52,750 bases of DNA, taken from Symbiodinium natans. Its lineage: Eukaryota > Sar > Dinophyceae > Suessiales > Symbiodiniaceae. The stretch covers positions 315,001 to 367,750 of the forward strand of contig CAJNDS010002551.1 in NCBI GenBank assembly GCA_905221605.1, in the 5' to 3' direction. Shown piece by piece: positions 32,970 to 43,693 of the stretch. A model generated the notes under the pieces. It was not told where the DNA came from. It made no database searches and saw nothing but the letters and a program-made list of their open reading frames with translations. Each line of letters starts with the position of its first letter. Position 1 is the stretch's first letter. The translations under genes and the position numbers were made by a program.

Positions 32970-33290
32970 GTGAGCAGGTATGTACCAAATTCAACTTCAT
33001 GGAGCTTCGTCACACGTGTGCGGAACGCGGACGGTCAAAAGATCGTCGATGCCAATCGTGACCTCCCCCCGCCCACATGTCCATCATGTTCAGGCACGAT
33101 GCGCAACCCAAGCGTTGCATGATTTCTGAGAACTGTGATGACTTATGACAGTGTGAGCTGTACTAGAGTCACTCGAGAGGCTATCATCTGCTTTTTGCCA
33201 AGTCAGGTACCCTGGACGGTTTCGGCCTGGTCGAACTGTTGCCCATGCGCCAGAATGCCCAGACGTGCTCAGAGAGGGGACTTCGCTGTG
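32970..33290 (+). CDS. Exons, repeated-domain family (W segment)
   Basis: The frame at 32975-33070 reads VPNSTSWSFVTRVRNADGQK, then IVDANRDLPPP, resembling the tryptophan segment that follows motif B. Further on, 33212-33280 reads LDGFGLVELLPMRQNAQTCS. Both are plus strand; boundaries are uncertain. This appears to be the last part of the family seen in the window. Confidence 0.4.
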
Positions 33291-33299
33291 CTTCATGAT

Positions 33300-34900
33300 G
33301 GCGGTTCTGCAATGAAGAAACGCAACGGCTGGCTCAACGTGTCGTATCTAGCGCATTTGGTGGTGCACCTGCATGACAAGATGTGTAGAGTCTCTTCAAA
33401 GATGTCTTCAGGCACAGATGAAGGCTCCACAGGAAGAGCCAAGCTCGGCGCGCTCGTGGTCTGTATTGCCGCCGCCTTAAGGCAATCGGATACCAAGCTC
33501 GCGCATCAAGCGACAAGCACGCACAAATACAGTCGACTTCAGCTCAACACTGGATGGCCTGTCTCACATGCTGAGGTGATCCTTCGCTTGTCCGCGCAGC
33601 GAGGTTGATCCATTCATGCTCAGATTCGAAACATGAAACACAGCAAACCCTTAATACCCCTTAGTCTTGCAAGGAGCACTTCAAAATCCATGGGCCGATT
33701 AGCAACATGTGTGCAAACGATTGAATTCCTGATTCTCTTGCATGTGCTCCTGCCTGCCAAGCAGAGGAGATGTGTGCATAGCATGGTTATGTGGTGTGAC
33801 AGGAAGCGCGGTTTGGGCCAATCAGCGTACAAGCCACAAGTATTTGCAGGGCATGGTTTGGTTGATGATCCTGCATGGACTGAAAAATCAGACTTCACAA
33901 TGCAGCTTGCCCTCCCGACGCTGCAGATGTGCAAGTGAGACTGGTCAATTCGCAAGACGAACTGCGCAGCTCCATGCTGCAAGCTATGCAGAAGTCATCA
34001 AAATATGTACCCTCAAGTTGTGATGGCTGGTAGTCAACATCGCTTGCCGGCTTGTTGCATGTTGGCACGGTTTTGTGTGTTAGCCTGGGTGAAGAAAGCG
34101 TGGTAGGAGGGGGGGGGGGGGGGGGGGGGGGGGGGCGGGACGGTGCAAAAATTGATTGCATTTCTCGGCTCCGCGTCCACATTTGCCTTGCAAAAGTGCT
34201 ATTGCAGCATCAGCCACACCACGAACAAGTTCGCCCTCCAAGTACCATGCAGCATCAGCCACAACGTTATGCCCGATGCAAGCAGCGATGGCCCCTCCTT
34301 GCATCACAATGCATTGACACCAGGCGGTGTGCAAGCACACTAGCTTAAAGCTCCCGCTTTATCACCGTATTACCACACCTCCCAACCCCACAGGCGGAAG
34401 CCTGGATTCAGTCTTGCACTCAGCTTTGCATTCGATTTGCATTCAAATGATCGTTGAAGCGTTTTCTGGAACCCAGGCGGGGTTGTCAGCGTTGGCCGCC
34501 AAAAACGGTATTGGGGCGAAATCGGAATTGCAAGCTGCTGCGCAGGTCGGTGTGCACAGAGTTTATTTCATTGCAGATGGCTGCGATTTCATTCGTCAGG
34601 TTCTCCTCATTCAAAGAAATGGGATACATTTGTGTTCAGGCACTTGGCGCATCTGTCGCAGCAGTGGAGGCGTCGATGTTGCTTGTGTGTGCTTGCTGTG
34701 GCTGCAAAGAAGCCCCAGCTTAGCTTGTTTGTTTGGCCAATTGGTTTCTTGCGGCATGAAGGTGGCCGATCATTTGGACAAGAAGCTTCAAGACCTTGCA
34801 TCATGCCAGCGCAAAGCATTCTTGGCGGATGTCTTGGCGTTTGGGCAATGGCTGAACCGAATGTGACTTCAGGAAATGTAATCCAAGTGTTTTCTTCTGG
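33300..34900. other. No firm exons; G-run
   Basis: Open frames on both strands without motifs. A G-run of about 25 bp lies at 34110-34135. 34720-34866 (MKVADHLDKKLQDLASC) is protein-like and might be a 5' exon of the following gene, but I cannot link it. Confidence 0.3.
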
Positions 34901-34910
34901 CAATGACCCT

Positions 34911-37900
34911 GAGGTGCCTTCAAACAGAGGTTTGTCCGGAACCGATCCTGCATTGGCCCGACCCGACGAAGAATGCGTTTATCTAGTTGGGCGCGTCGCT
35001 TACATTCTTACATTTTCGCTGACGTTTGACTGCAAATGACTTGGCTCGTCAAAGCCTTTGGGATGAAGGAACTCTCTGGGACTTCAACCAGCCCGAACCA
35101 GAGAACTGGTTGGGGAGGACGCAGTAATGACTACTGAGTAGTCCTTTGCCAGTGCGAACTGGTGTGTCTCAACGTTCGTGCAATGTAGGAGCTGGACAAG
35201 TGGGCAAAGTGGGGGGTTAATGGACATTTCACAGGGCGCGGTTCTCACATGTGGAGGGCTCAAGTATGCATGCAGGGGTTTGGACAACGGAATGCTGACA
35301 GGGACAGGCCGTGGATGCCAATTGACGAGAATGTCATTGAGCACTGACCCCAGATGTTCATAAGCATGACGCTACGAAGCAATTTACACATATAGCTTGA
35401 TGTGCAATGGCAGATCCTTCTGCGTGCTTTGTCAGGCAGAGCGCAGCCATTGTCGGAGCAGAAAAGTCTGAGGCAGTGGCACAGTGTCGTTTCATCCATG
35501 GCAACTTCGCTCCAAGAATTTGAGGGAAGGGGTGCAGGTGGCCGTCATGAACAGTCTCACGGTGAATTTGCATTTGCTCTTTGCAACTTGGCAAGAGGTA
35601 ACCGACTCATGATACAATGCACGACATGCCATGGCAAGGTCTCATTTTATAGGCCAGCAGGCCAGCGCAATAGAATTTTGTACGAGGCCTGGGCAGGCAA
35701 CTTGTTGTGCAAACTTTGCAAATGGATCGAGTGGAGCCCTGACAGGCAAGCGCTTTCGGGTCGGACTACTTCGCCTTTGAGTCCCAGGCAAGGGCATGAG
35801 CTTGGCATGAGCTTGGCATGCCTCGTTTCATCTCATTTCCTGTAGACTTGGCAACAGACTTGTCGCTCGTCTACACGTGCCAGTTTCTTTGTGTGCAAAT
35901 TATTGACTAATCGCGTGCCGGCCACCAGGCACGTCTACATGGCCTCGATCCGAGGAATGTGCTCCTTCCCGTGAAGGTGTCTTGGTTCTGGGCTAGGGTA
36001 AACCCACAGCTGCTTGCATCGAGTTTTGCCGGACTGCGTGGATTGGTTTGTCGAATGCATCCCTTCACCCCACTTCTTGCACGTTTCCGCTGCAAGGCGC
36101 GTCCCGGAGAGGAGCTACTACACACTGAAGACATTGTGGCAGCTATACACGCCTGCCCCCAAGTCGAGAGACGCAACAGATTCGCAACAATGTTCAACAA
36201 AGCATGTCCTTGGCCCTTGGTCTTGATGTTTGCTTGCCTGTGTGGGTCTGTGTGAGTGCGTGTGAGGCCGCTGGAGACAGTCTTGCAGTCGTTTGCTTGG
36301 GAACTGTACAGTGCCCCGGCGCTAGTGAGTATTCACGTATATTCAAATTCACAGTACAACACATCACGACTTGCATGGCTGCAGGTACTACACGGGTCAA
36401 TACTTTGATGTGGAATCCATCACAAAGGCGGCCCACGCTGTAGGAGCAAAGGTCCTCGCCTCAGAGTTGACCGCGGAGTAATGCTCAGAACATCACAGAA
36501 CTGTTGAAGTTCTGTTGAAGGATGCTCCAGTAAGGCAATTTGGGACTGCGCGCATGCTGTTGGAAATGTAGACGCGAGCTCAGCAGTGAGACTTCCAACT
36601 TTGGAGCGTGAGATAGGACGACACAAGAAGAATGCCTAAGCATGACCCTCTTTTGACCCTCTTCTGCTTTCAAGTTGGACTAAGGACTTGAAGCTACACC
36701 AATGGGACGTAGACGGTGCCTGCTGGTGCATGCCTGATTTCAGAAAGTCGGCTAGCGTTCGTCACTCCAACGCTCTCCATTTAGGTGCAACTACAAGTAT
36801 CTCAACGCCGGTCCTGGGGCCATCGGTGGCTTCTTCGTGCACAAGAAGCACCATGACCAAGGAGACACCCCGACTCCCTAGCCTCAACGATGAACGAGTA
36901 AGAGAGTCAAGCATACACCGGCAAGTTTCGGGCCTTGCCCTGGACCCTCGCACCTCGTAAACAAGCAGAGAGAGCCCACCACAGCATCGCGAAACATTAA
37001 AAGTGTGGCCTTTGGTGCCAGGACTGCCCTTGTTGGCAGGATGGTGGGGCCTGGATCTTACGGGACGACTCCGCCAAGGATGATGGGTTCTGCTGGTCAG
37101 GTCAGAAGCAGGCTGTTCGCTTCAACATGGATCACAAATGGGATCCTGAGGCACATGCGCACTGACATGGAACATGGGTACACCTAGCTTCAGCTCATCG
37201 CAAACAGATGCAAATGCTGCAAAGTAGAATGCGTATGAATGCATATGGCATGCATCGCGCAAGAGTCAGAGTTGAGCAGGTCGACGCCGGAGCTTGGAGG
37301 CTGTCCAATCCACCAGTCCTGCAGACGGTCTCCTTGCTTGCAAGCTTGGAGATATTCTCCAGGCACAAACGTTGCACTGTGTCATTCTGTGACCATAGTA
37401 ATCGCGGCATTGCTGAAGCAATGTGGTAGTACAGCAAGCCAAGCACGCGTTGGAGGACAACAATGTCGGAGCTTCGGGGCAGGCGCCTTTCAACAACGGC
37501 TCCGTAGTTCTTACCTCGTGCTTGGATTCTCAAGGAGTCAAGGTCCAGACTAGTGCACAAGCAGCAGCCCGCATGCGAGATGCCTGTTGAAAGCTAACTT
37601 CAACACCTTGAAGCCTTAAGCAGTGGGGTTGAATCCTGCAGCGCTGAATCATGGGCCAAGTGGGACACTCTCGCTCTGAATTTTACTCCAACAGTGCTTA
37701 CCAATTTGATTGAGTCTCCAATCTCTGTCCCGAGAATCCATTCGGTGCAACTTCCTTGTGGTGAAACACCGGTGCTAGCGTTGACAGCCAGGTCAATGCT
37801 GTTGACAGCCTACCTGGAGCTGCTGATTGCTGACCTGGTGGGGAAACATCTCTCTGTGCATGGCTCGGCTCGACAACTGATCCTCGGCAACGGTGCTTGC

Positions 37901-38435
37901 CGGATGGACATGATTTCTCCAGGTTATTACACCGGAATGCCCCTCCTCCCGCGGTTGCCAGCTGAGTCTGAAGTTCCAGGAGGCATCGGACATTCCCCCA
38001 CCACAGTGGATACATCTGCCACTCTGCAACTCCACCTCGACAGGAGAGTTCATGTTTGGCAACTTTTGCTGCGCTAGAGAAGCGTGGCATTGCGAGATAC
38101 CCAGACTCTTCTCGCCAAGCGCCTGTCGTTGCCGCATCAGCTCATGTTCAACTATGTCCAACTAGCATCAACCTGCATCACACTACAAGGTTGTAGATCA
38201 CAGGAAGCCCAACGTAATTCGCGTTGCCCCAGCTCCTCTCTACAAGTGCTGCCGGCAGGCATTGTAGAGTGCGAAACGCAGTCGCAAGATCCTATTGCCA
38301 CTTTCAGTGTCGCGCGCCAGCTCCTTCAATGATGTGCACAAGTTCTGCACCGCGCTACGAGAAGCGCTACAGGAGGCACTGGCTAGAAGGCCATCATTCC
38401 TCCAAACTGGTGCCGTGCGCGTTGAAGGTTGCTGA
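34911..38435 (+). CDS. KYNU: Kynureninase, at least 23 short exons
   Basis: PLP-dependent hydrolase of tryptophan catabolism (kynurenine to anthranilate, or 3-hydroxykynurenine to 3-hydroxyanthranilate, plus alanine). Exons read: 34911-34990 (tentative), 35189-35235 [16 protein letters not shown], 35302-35341 [10 protein letters not shown], about 35435-35472 [10 protein letters not shown], 35538-35590 [18 protein letters not shown], 35653-35686, 35746-35787 [10 protein letters not shown], 35929-35976, 36097-36150, 36267-36310, 36385-36451 [15 protein letters not shown], 36535-36570 [10 protein letters not shown], 36685-36725, 36785-36861 [15 protein letters not shown] (lysine codon 36795 binds PLP), 37022-about 37053 LPLLAGWWG, about 37106-37150 RFNMDHKW, 37280-37362 [20 protein letters not shown], 37456-37482, 37792-37837 [15 protein letters not shown], 37923-37979 [15 protein letters not shown], 38044-38091 ALEKRGI, 38190-38245 [14 protein letters not shown], 38321-38435 SFNDVHKF to TGA. 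Spacing matches the animal enzyme almost residue for residue; no in-frame stop is seen. The N-terminal about 60 residues and the GNSLG segment were not found. Donors are mostly GC. Confidence 0.93.
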
Positions 38436-38497
38436 GCCTCCAGCGAAGCGAACAAAGGCCACAGAGCTGCAAGGGAACCAAGCATAGGCACATCACA

Positions 38498-38545
38498 TAC
38501 ATACATACATATATATATATGTATATGTATATATGTATATATGGT
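38498..38545 (+). repeat. AT/ATAC microsatellite
   Basis: CATACATACATATATATATG followed by TATATG units, about 60 bp after the kynureninase stop. Confidence 0.9.
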
Positions 38546-38559
38546 CCGGCGTCTGGCGT

Positions 38560-38720
38560 GTCCGGCCCCCCCCCCCCCCAATGGTATGGTCAGGTAGGTA
38601 GGGGGGGGGGGCCGACCCTCGGCAAAACCCGTGTTTTGTGAGTGTTGTGCCTTGGGTTGAGGGAGCACGCCCTCGGGAAAACCTATGTGTGTGAGGCGTT
38701 TACCCCCCCCCCCTCCCCCT
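38560..38720 (+). repeat. C- and G-run low-complexity block
   Basis: Poly-C (38566-38579), poly-G (38600-38612) and poly-C (38701-38711) separated by short unique text including CCCTCGG-AAAACC copies at 38616-38628 and 38670-38682. Confidence 0.8.
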
Positions 38721-38734
38721 CCAGGTCTACGGTC

Positions 38735-39027
38735 TCTAACCCTAAACCCTGTCAAACCCCAAGCCCTAAACCCTAAACCAACCCTAAACCCTAAACCCTA
38801 AAACCAACCCCCAACCACACCACAGGGGGGGGGGTTAACCCTAAAACCTTTCAAACCCTAAACCCTAAACCCTAAACCTAAAACCACCCTAAACCCTAAA
38901 CCCAAAACCAAACCCAAAACCCAAAACCTAAACCCAAAACCTAAACCCTAAACCCTAAACCCTAAACCCTAAACCCTAAACCCTAAACCCTAAACCCTAA
39001 ACCCTAAACCCTAAACCCTAACCCTAA
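38735..39027 (+). repeat. CCCTAAA interstitial telomeric array
   Basis: Degenerate CCCTAAA units from 38735, then about 11-12 near-perfect CCCTAAA copies at 38941-39020. The orientation is opposite to the TTTAGGG blocks at 1.9 and 20.8 kb. A 31-bp segment (CCAACCCCCAACCACACCAC then AGGGG) occurs at 38804-38834 and again at 39028-39063. Confidence 0.9.
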
Positions 39028-39117
39028 CCAACCCCCAACCACACCACAGGGGGGGGGGGGGGGTTCCAGACCATGGGGTGGGGGGGGAGGGGGGGGCCGG
39101 GGAGCACTGGACCATAT

Positions 39118-39375
39118 ATTAATATACATATATATATATATATATATACATATATACATGTATACATATATACATATATACATATATACATACATACATA
39201 CATATATACATATGTACATATATACATATATACATATATACATATATACATATATACATATATACATATATACATATATACATATATACATATATACATA
39301 TATACATATATACATATATACATATATACATATATACATATATACATATATACATATATACATGTGTACATACAT
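39118..39375 (+). repeat. CATATATA octamer microsatellite
   Basis: Starts as TA repeat, then about 25 near-perfect CATATATA units (39163-39362), slightly varied to CATACATA at both ends. Open frames through it on both strands are artefacts of the 8-bp period. Confidence 0.95.
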
Positions 39376-39379
39376 AACA

Positions 39380-40383
39380 TGTGTTGAGTCTGGCAGGCTT
39401 GGGTTCGCATGCATCATGCCACATGTCGTCTAGCACTTTTGGCTTAAAGCATTCTGGCCGTTGAGCCAGCTCGCAGGTTCCTTGCACACTTATCATGTAC
39501 TTACCCGCCCGTGAGGAGAACACTGTAAAAGACTTACTGCAAGCCTGTACATTACATAAGCTAATTTACAAGCTCACGCGTGAAATTAGACTCTTAAAGT
39601 TGGGGTTTTCCCTGGCGCTCATTAATTCTCTTATTGCACCGGTATAGAAACAAAAACAAAAAGGCGAAACTCGAGGGCGGAAAGGGGTGTCAAGCATTGT
39701 GAAGACTGCCCGCGGCGATCTCGATATGGTAAAGGTAGGTTCCTACAGAAGGGGAGTTACCATATTGCATGTGTATATACAACTATATGTCAGCACCTCA
39801 AGCACTTGTCAGGTGTGATACGCTGCCACACGTGGGCGCTCGAGCCCCGCAGCTTGCAGAGCGCAAGCGCTTGATTAAAACTGCTGTCCAAAAACAGACA
39901 GCAGGATCCTTGCCTTGCCAACCATGCTTCGTAAGCGTTTAAACGCCGCAAGTGATGTCTACTGGCAAGTGGCTTTGCGTCATTGCGAACTGGTCATGTT
40001 TGTCGGCTCCAGCTCACAGAGATGCCTCTGAAACTAACTAACCTTTACATTGTGGTTCACCAAACTATCTGACACAAACAGTTATGCGTCACAGCAAACT
40101 GTATGGAGGATTTGCAAGGCATATGTAGACATCGTTTGACCAACCCCGTTTGAAGCGATGGTGGCTGAAGTTGTGCAGGCGAGCAGATTCAGCGGCAAAG
40201 GAGTGTGAAATCCACCTTCCGACTGCTAGGAGCCTGCACATAGCGATGAGGCCCATGCGCTGCGGGGTCGTCGTATGCAGATATCGTTGAGTTCTGTCGA
40301 AAGTGATGTTTTGGGCTGTTCGGTTTCGGCTCACAGATTCAGGCTAGGAGGGCGGCTAAGGCATCGGCAGCCTGACGTGCAAC
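39380..40383. other. Intergenic, nothing recognised
   Basis: Unique sequence between the repeat block and the cupin gene. Short frames only. Confidence 0.4.
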
Positions 40384-40812
40384 ATGATTGTGCATCGCCG
40401 AGGTTCGCTGTGTCTCACGACGCTGTTCTTACTCACTGCTTGCTTGCAGCTTACATTTGTGTCACACAATGTGGCCACGCGTCCTTGGCGCAAGTGGCGC
40501 CAGATAAAGACGATGATGAGATTCAAGCCCGGCATCAAAGTTGAAAAGATGTCCAAAGAAGAGGCAGAGAAACAATTTGGCATCTCCTCCTGGCCAACTT
40601 GGGGCTGTGGCGCCTCGAAGTTTGACTGGGAATACAGTGGGACAGAGACTGCATACATTCTGGAGGGCGAGGTGACCGTGACTCCAACTGGAGAGTGGTC
40701 GGATGCTGAGCCGGCCACAATCGAAGCAGGAGACCTTGCGACCTTTCCAGATGGAATGACTTGTGTTTGGGACGTGAAGAAACCTATCAGGAAGCACTAT
40801 AACTTCTCATGA
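40384..40812 (+). CDS. Cupin-domain protein with N-terminal leader, single exon
   Basis: 142 residues, ATG 40384 to TGA 40810. Residues 1-25 form a basic start plus hydrophobic segment (LCLTTLFLLTACLQLTFV), followed by a basic region (RPWRKWRQIK), which looks like a signal peptide plus transit-type leader for plastid import or secretion. Residues about 48-142 are a small cupin of the DUF861/Cupin_3 type: SSWPTWGCGASKFDWEYS, TETAYILEGEVTVTP (first cupin motif, acidic and glycine residues) and IEAGDLATFPDGMTCVWDV (second motif). This family includes ureidoglycine-aminohydrolase-like and uncharacterised proteins; the usual metal-binding histidines are not evident, so activity is uncertain. No intron is seen. 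Confidence 0.85.
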   Translation: MIVHRRGSLCLTTLFLLTACLQLTFVSHNVATRPWRKWRQIKTMMRFKPGIKVEKMSKEEAEKQFGISSWPTWGCGASKFDWEYSGTETAYILEGEVTVTPTGEWSDAEPATIEAGDLATFPDGMTCVWDVKKPIRKHYNFS

Positions 40813-41670
40813 TGACCTTGGCGCCCTGACGGCTGGTCTCTCTGTTCCAGACCTACAAGATCGTTAGTTTGCGCGAAAAATCGCCCATAGGAAGAGATGG
40901 AGGGTCGTGGCACCCTGCACGCGCCACATGAAAGAGAAGAGCGAGAGCGTGCACTGATGTTGGAGTAGCGTTCGCAAACAGCACAATCAGTGAAGCAGGC
41001 CTTCAGAGAAGCCCTTCTCAAAAAGATTGCGGGTGAGGATGTGCCGAACCTAGCTTGAACAGATTCAGCGTGAAGCAGCGAAGTGAATGTTCATGTCCTC
41101 TTGGATCATGCATGGACAGGCTGCGAACTCCTGAAGTGTAAAGCCGAACCTCTATTTCACAAAATTCCAAGCGAGAGCCTGTGTTTGCGTAAATCCCCTA
41201 GCGGCATACTGGCGAAGACTTGCAAATCAAACCCGCCACCGCAAGTACCCACAAGAACGACTGAATGGCACACGCTTGATTCTTGATTTCTTCGGCACTG
41301 GCTTGCTCGGCTCATTGGTCTAGAGGTTCTCGGCATTGCGTCCTCCACTTCACGCCCGCTGGAAGCGTTATTGAGTTGCTGCAGCAATTCAAACTTGAAG
41401 CCATTCTACAGTGCTTTGATCCGCTACACTGTCCTCGAACACTTTAGAAGCACTCGGTTCTCTTCACGAGGGCTCCGGATGGACAAGATGCTTGCGATGA
41501 AGGGCATTACGGTTCGTTCGCTGGCAGTCACCAAACAAGCGGCAATGCACCGTGAACAACCCACAATGCTTTGCTTCCAGCTGCCGATAACAAGCAGTTT
41601 CCCAAGCTGCCGAACATCTCCAAACCCTCCAAAACTCAAGCCTGCGGCAGGGAATCGATTTTTCTTACGC
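40813..41670. other. No supported gene
   Basis: Short frames only. 41350-41410 (SVIELLQQFKLEAILQ) looks helical and may be a 5' exon of the following unknown gene. Confidence 0.3.
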
Positions 41671-41689
41671 ATGGATAATGCAAATGCTC

Positions 41690-42865
41690 AAGCATGAATG
41701 CTTCAAGGATCACGAGTCCTGTTATTCTTTTAGAGCAACTCAGGATCTAAGCGGGGAGGAGCTTGTGAAGCACGAGAAGTTTTTGAAAGCCAAGGACAAG
41801 AACCACTGTGCCGGTGACATGATGCGACAGAACCATCAACATGTTTGCGAGGAGGCTTTTTCGCAGCTTGCAGAGAAGCAGTCCACCCCAATCAAGGCAC
41901 CGGCATTCATGCTAACATTCAGCAGTGCCAATGCTTGTGTGCTTACCCCGTGTGGTAGCTTCACAGCTTCAGGACACTGGCATCCACTTGCGAACAAGTC
42001 AGCAAGTTCGTTCTCTCCCCATGGTCTATGGTCTGACACAACGCCAGAGCCGCAAGCCCGCATTGTTAAGGTTTGGGTGGTGCTGCCTTCGACGAGGCCA
42101 CAACAACGGAGAATTTGTTTCTGGCGCTTCTGGCTCCATGCTCAAACAGGAGACTGCTCGAAAGTTGGAGGCCATAGCAGGCAGAGCGGCGCAGGACACT
42201 TCATGTTGCATATGACATAAGCGCCAGACCCGAATTTTCTCGCGGTAGAATGACTTGGCAGGACGCAGCTCGCCGTGAGATAGACAAAGCCAAGCAGGCC
42301 TGCTGCCACTTGTGAAACATCTGATGCCAAAACCCCCCGCAGTCTGCATCCATTAGGGTCCAACCTGCGCGTGGCTGTAGACTCCATGCGGTGTTGCACT
42401 CGGCGCGAAAAATATGGAAGGATAGCTCCAGGACGAAGAGCTGCGAGCCCCAAAGCCTAAAGCGAAATCGAGAGCATGAGGCGAGATGGAATCGAGTTAG
42501 AGAGCGGAGGCTTTGTGAATAGAATCAGCAAACACACAGACAAATTAAGAGCAAGGGCTTTTTCATGCAAATCTGCATAGAGTGTTGATGAATGCATGGA
42601 TATGCGTGGCTTATTGGAGCAGATGGACAGCACAGAGCGTGATCTGTGAGGCTTGGCCAGAAACTTCGAGAGTAATCCAAAGTACTGCTTCGCAGGCGAG
42701 CCAGGCAGCTGCAGCTGCCCAAGCAGAGGCAGAACTGCAGACCATGGCAGTGAATCGCTGTGGTTCTGTATGTTAACTGCATCCGTGTGTGGCGTGCAGG
42801 CACAAAGTTCTTTGCAAGCAGCCGTGGCACACCTGTCCAACGAACCCAAGGCGCACGACTGACGA
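41690..42865 (+). CDS. Exon-like segments of an unknown helical protein
   Basis: Segments with coding appearance: 41749-41880 (GEELVKHEKFLKAKDKNHCA and EEAFSQLAEKQ), 42110-42200 (FVSGASGSMLKQETARKLEA), 42672-42749 (ASQASQAAAAAQAEAELQTM) and 42802-42852 (AQSSLQAAVAHLSNEP). The last two can be joined across an intron ending GTGCAG|G. Ala/Gln-rich heptads suggest a coiled coil. They may or may not belong to one gene; no family is recognised. Confidence 0.35.
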
Positions 42866-42869
42866 GACA

Positions 42870-43690
42870 ATCGCTTAGATGTCAAGGTATCGCTAGATTT
42901 GTAAGGCCGCAAGTTTGATCCCAACCTGGATTTCTGATGATGAGTACAAGGAGCACTCAAGCACCCTCTATTGCGCTGTAACATGATGCCACCTCTGACT
43001 GGTAGAAAGTTTGCGAACATGGTCACGGACAGTCACTGCCTGCAGCCGAGGACCTCGGATATCCACAGATGGATCCAAAGTTTAGAGATAGAGAGCCTCT
43101 TGTCAGCACTGAGTCAGCACAATGGTGGAGAAACGGCAAACAAACAGCAAACGGCAGCAAAGCATGATGACATGAGCATCCCGTCGGAATGCAATTTCGA
43201 GGTGGCACAGGAAGCAGCTTCAGCTTGACAGGTGCGGGTGTTGCATTGCCCCGGTCAGAGCCATTCCATGATCTTCCATGTTGGATGATGTGTCAGTACT
43301 GATCCACGGCACAACCCGAACCTCAACCGCGACCAGAGCGACCCGGAGTTTTGGTATCATGCGGCTAGACGGCCGTTCAACAAGGCTTGAGAGGAATCCT
43401 GGCAAGCTTACTACTCAAAAGTGTGAGTTCTTTCCAGGCGCTGCTCCGGACAGAGCAACATTGGAATGCTCGTCGGGAAGCATGACTCCCAGAGGTTTGG
43501 ACTTGGAGACTCGAAGGCTCTAAGGCTCGAAGGCTCTAAGACCCAAGTCCAAGCCAACGTCCAACCACCTCCTTCAGAGGGCTTCCTAGCCGTGCTCGCC
43601 CAAGCTTAAGGTATGGCTGAAGCAGTTTGAGCAGGCATGCGGTGCAATTCTGAATCTTTGACATAAACGACACATCATGGGCTTTCGTAC
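42870..43690. other. No supported gene; small tandem repeat
   Basis: Short open frames on both strands. A CGAAGGCTCTAAG repeat occurs at 43511-43540. Confidence 0.3.
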
Positions 43691-43693
43691 AGG

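Noticed and set aside
38240-38755. 171-codon minus-strand ORF
   Set aside because: Antisense to the last kynureninase exons and continues through AT repeat and G-runs.
38941-39020. Chromosome end (true telomere)
   Set aside because: Unique sequence and genes continue on both sides for more than 10 kb.
39004-39523. Open frames of 90-137 codons on both strands with Tyr-Ile-Cys/Met repeats
   Set aside because: Generated entirely by the CATATATA octamer.
42457-43026. 189-codon minus-strand ORF
   Set aside because: No recognisable domain, Cys/Ser-rich, overlaps a more protein-like plus-strand Ala/Gln exon pair.
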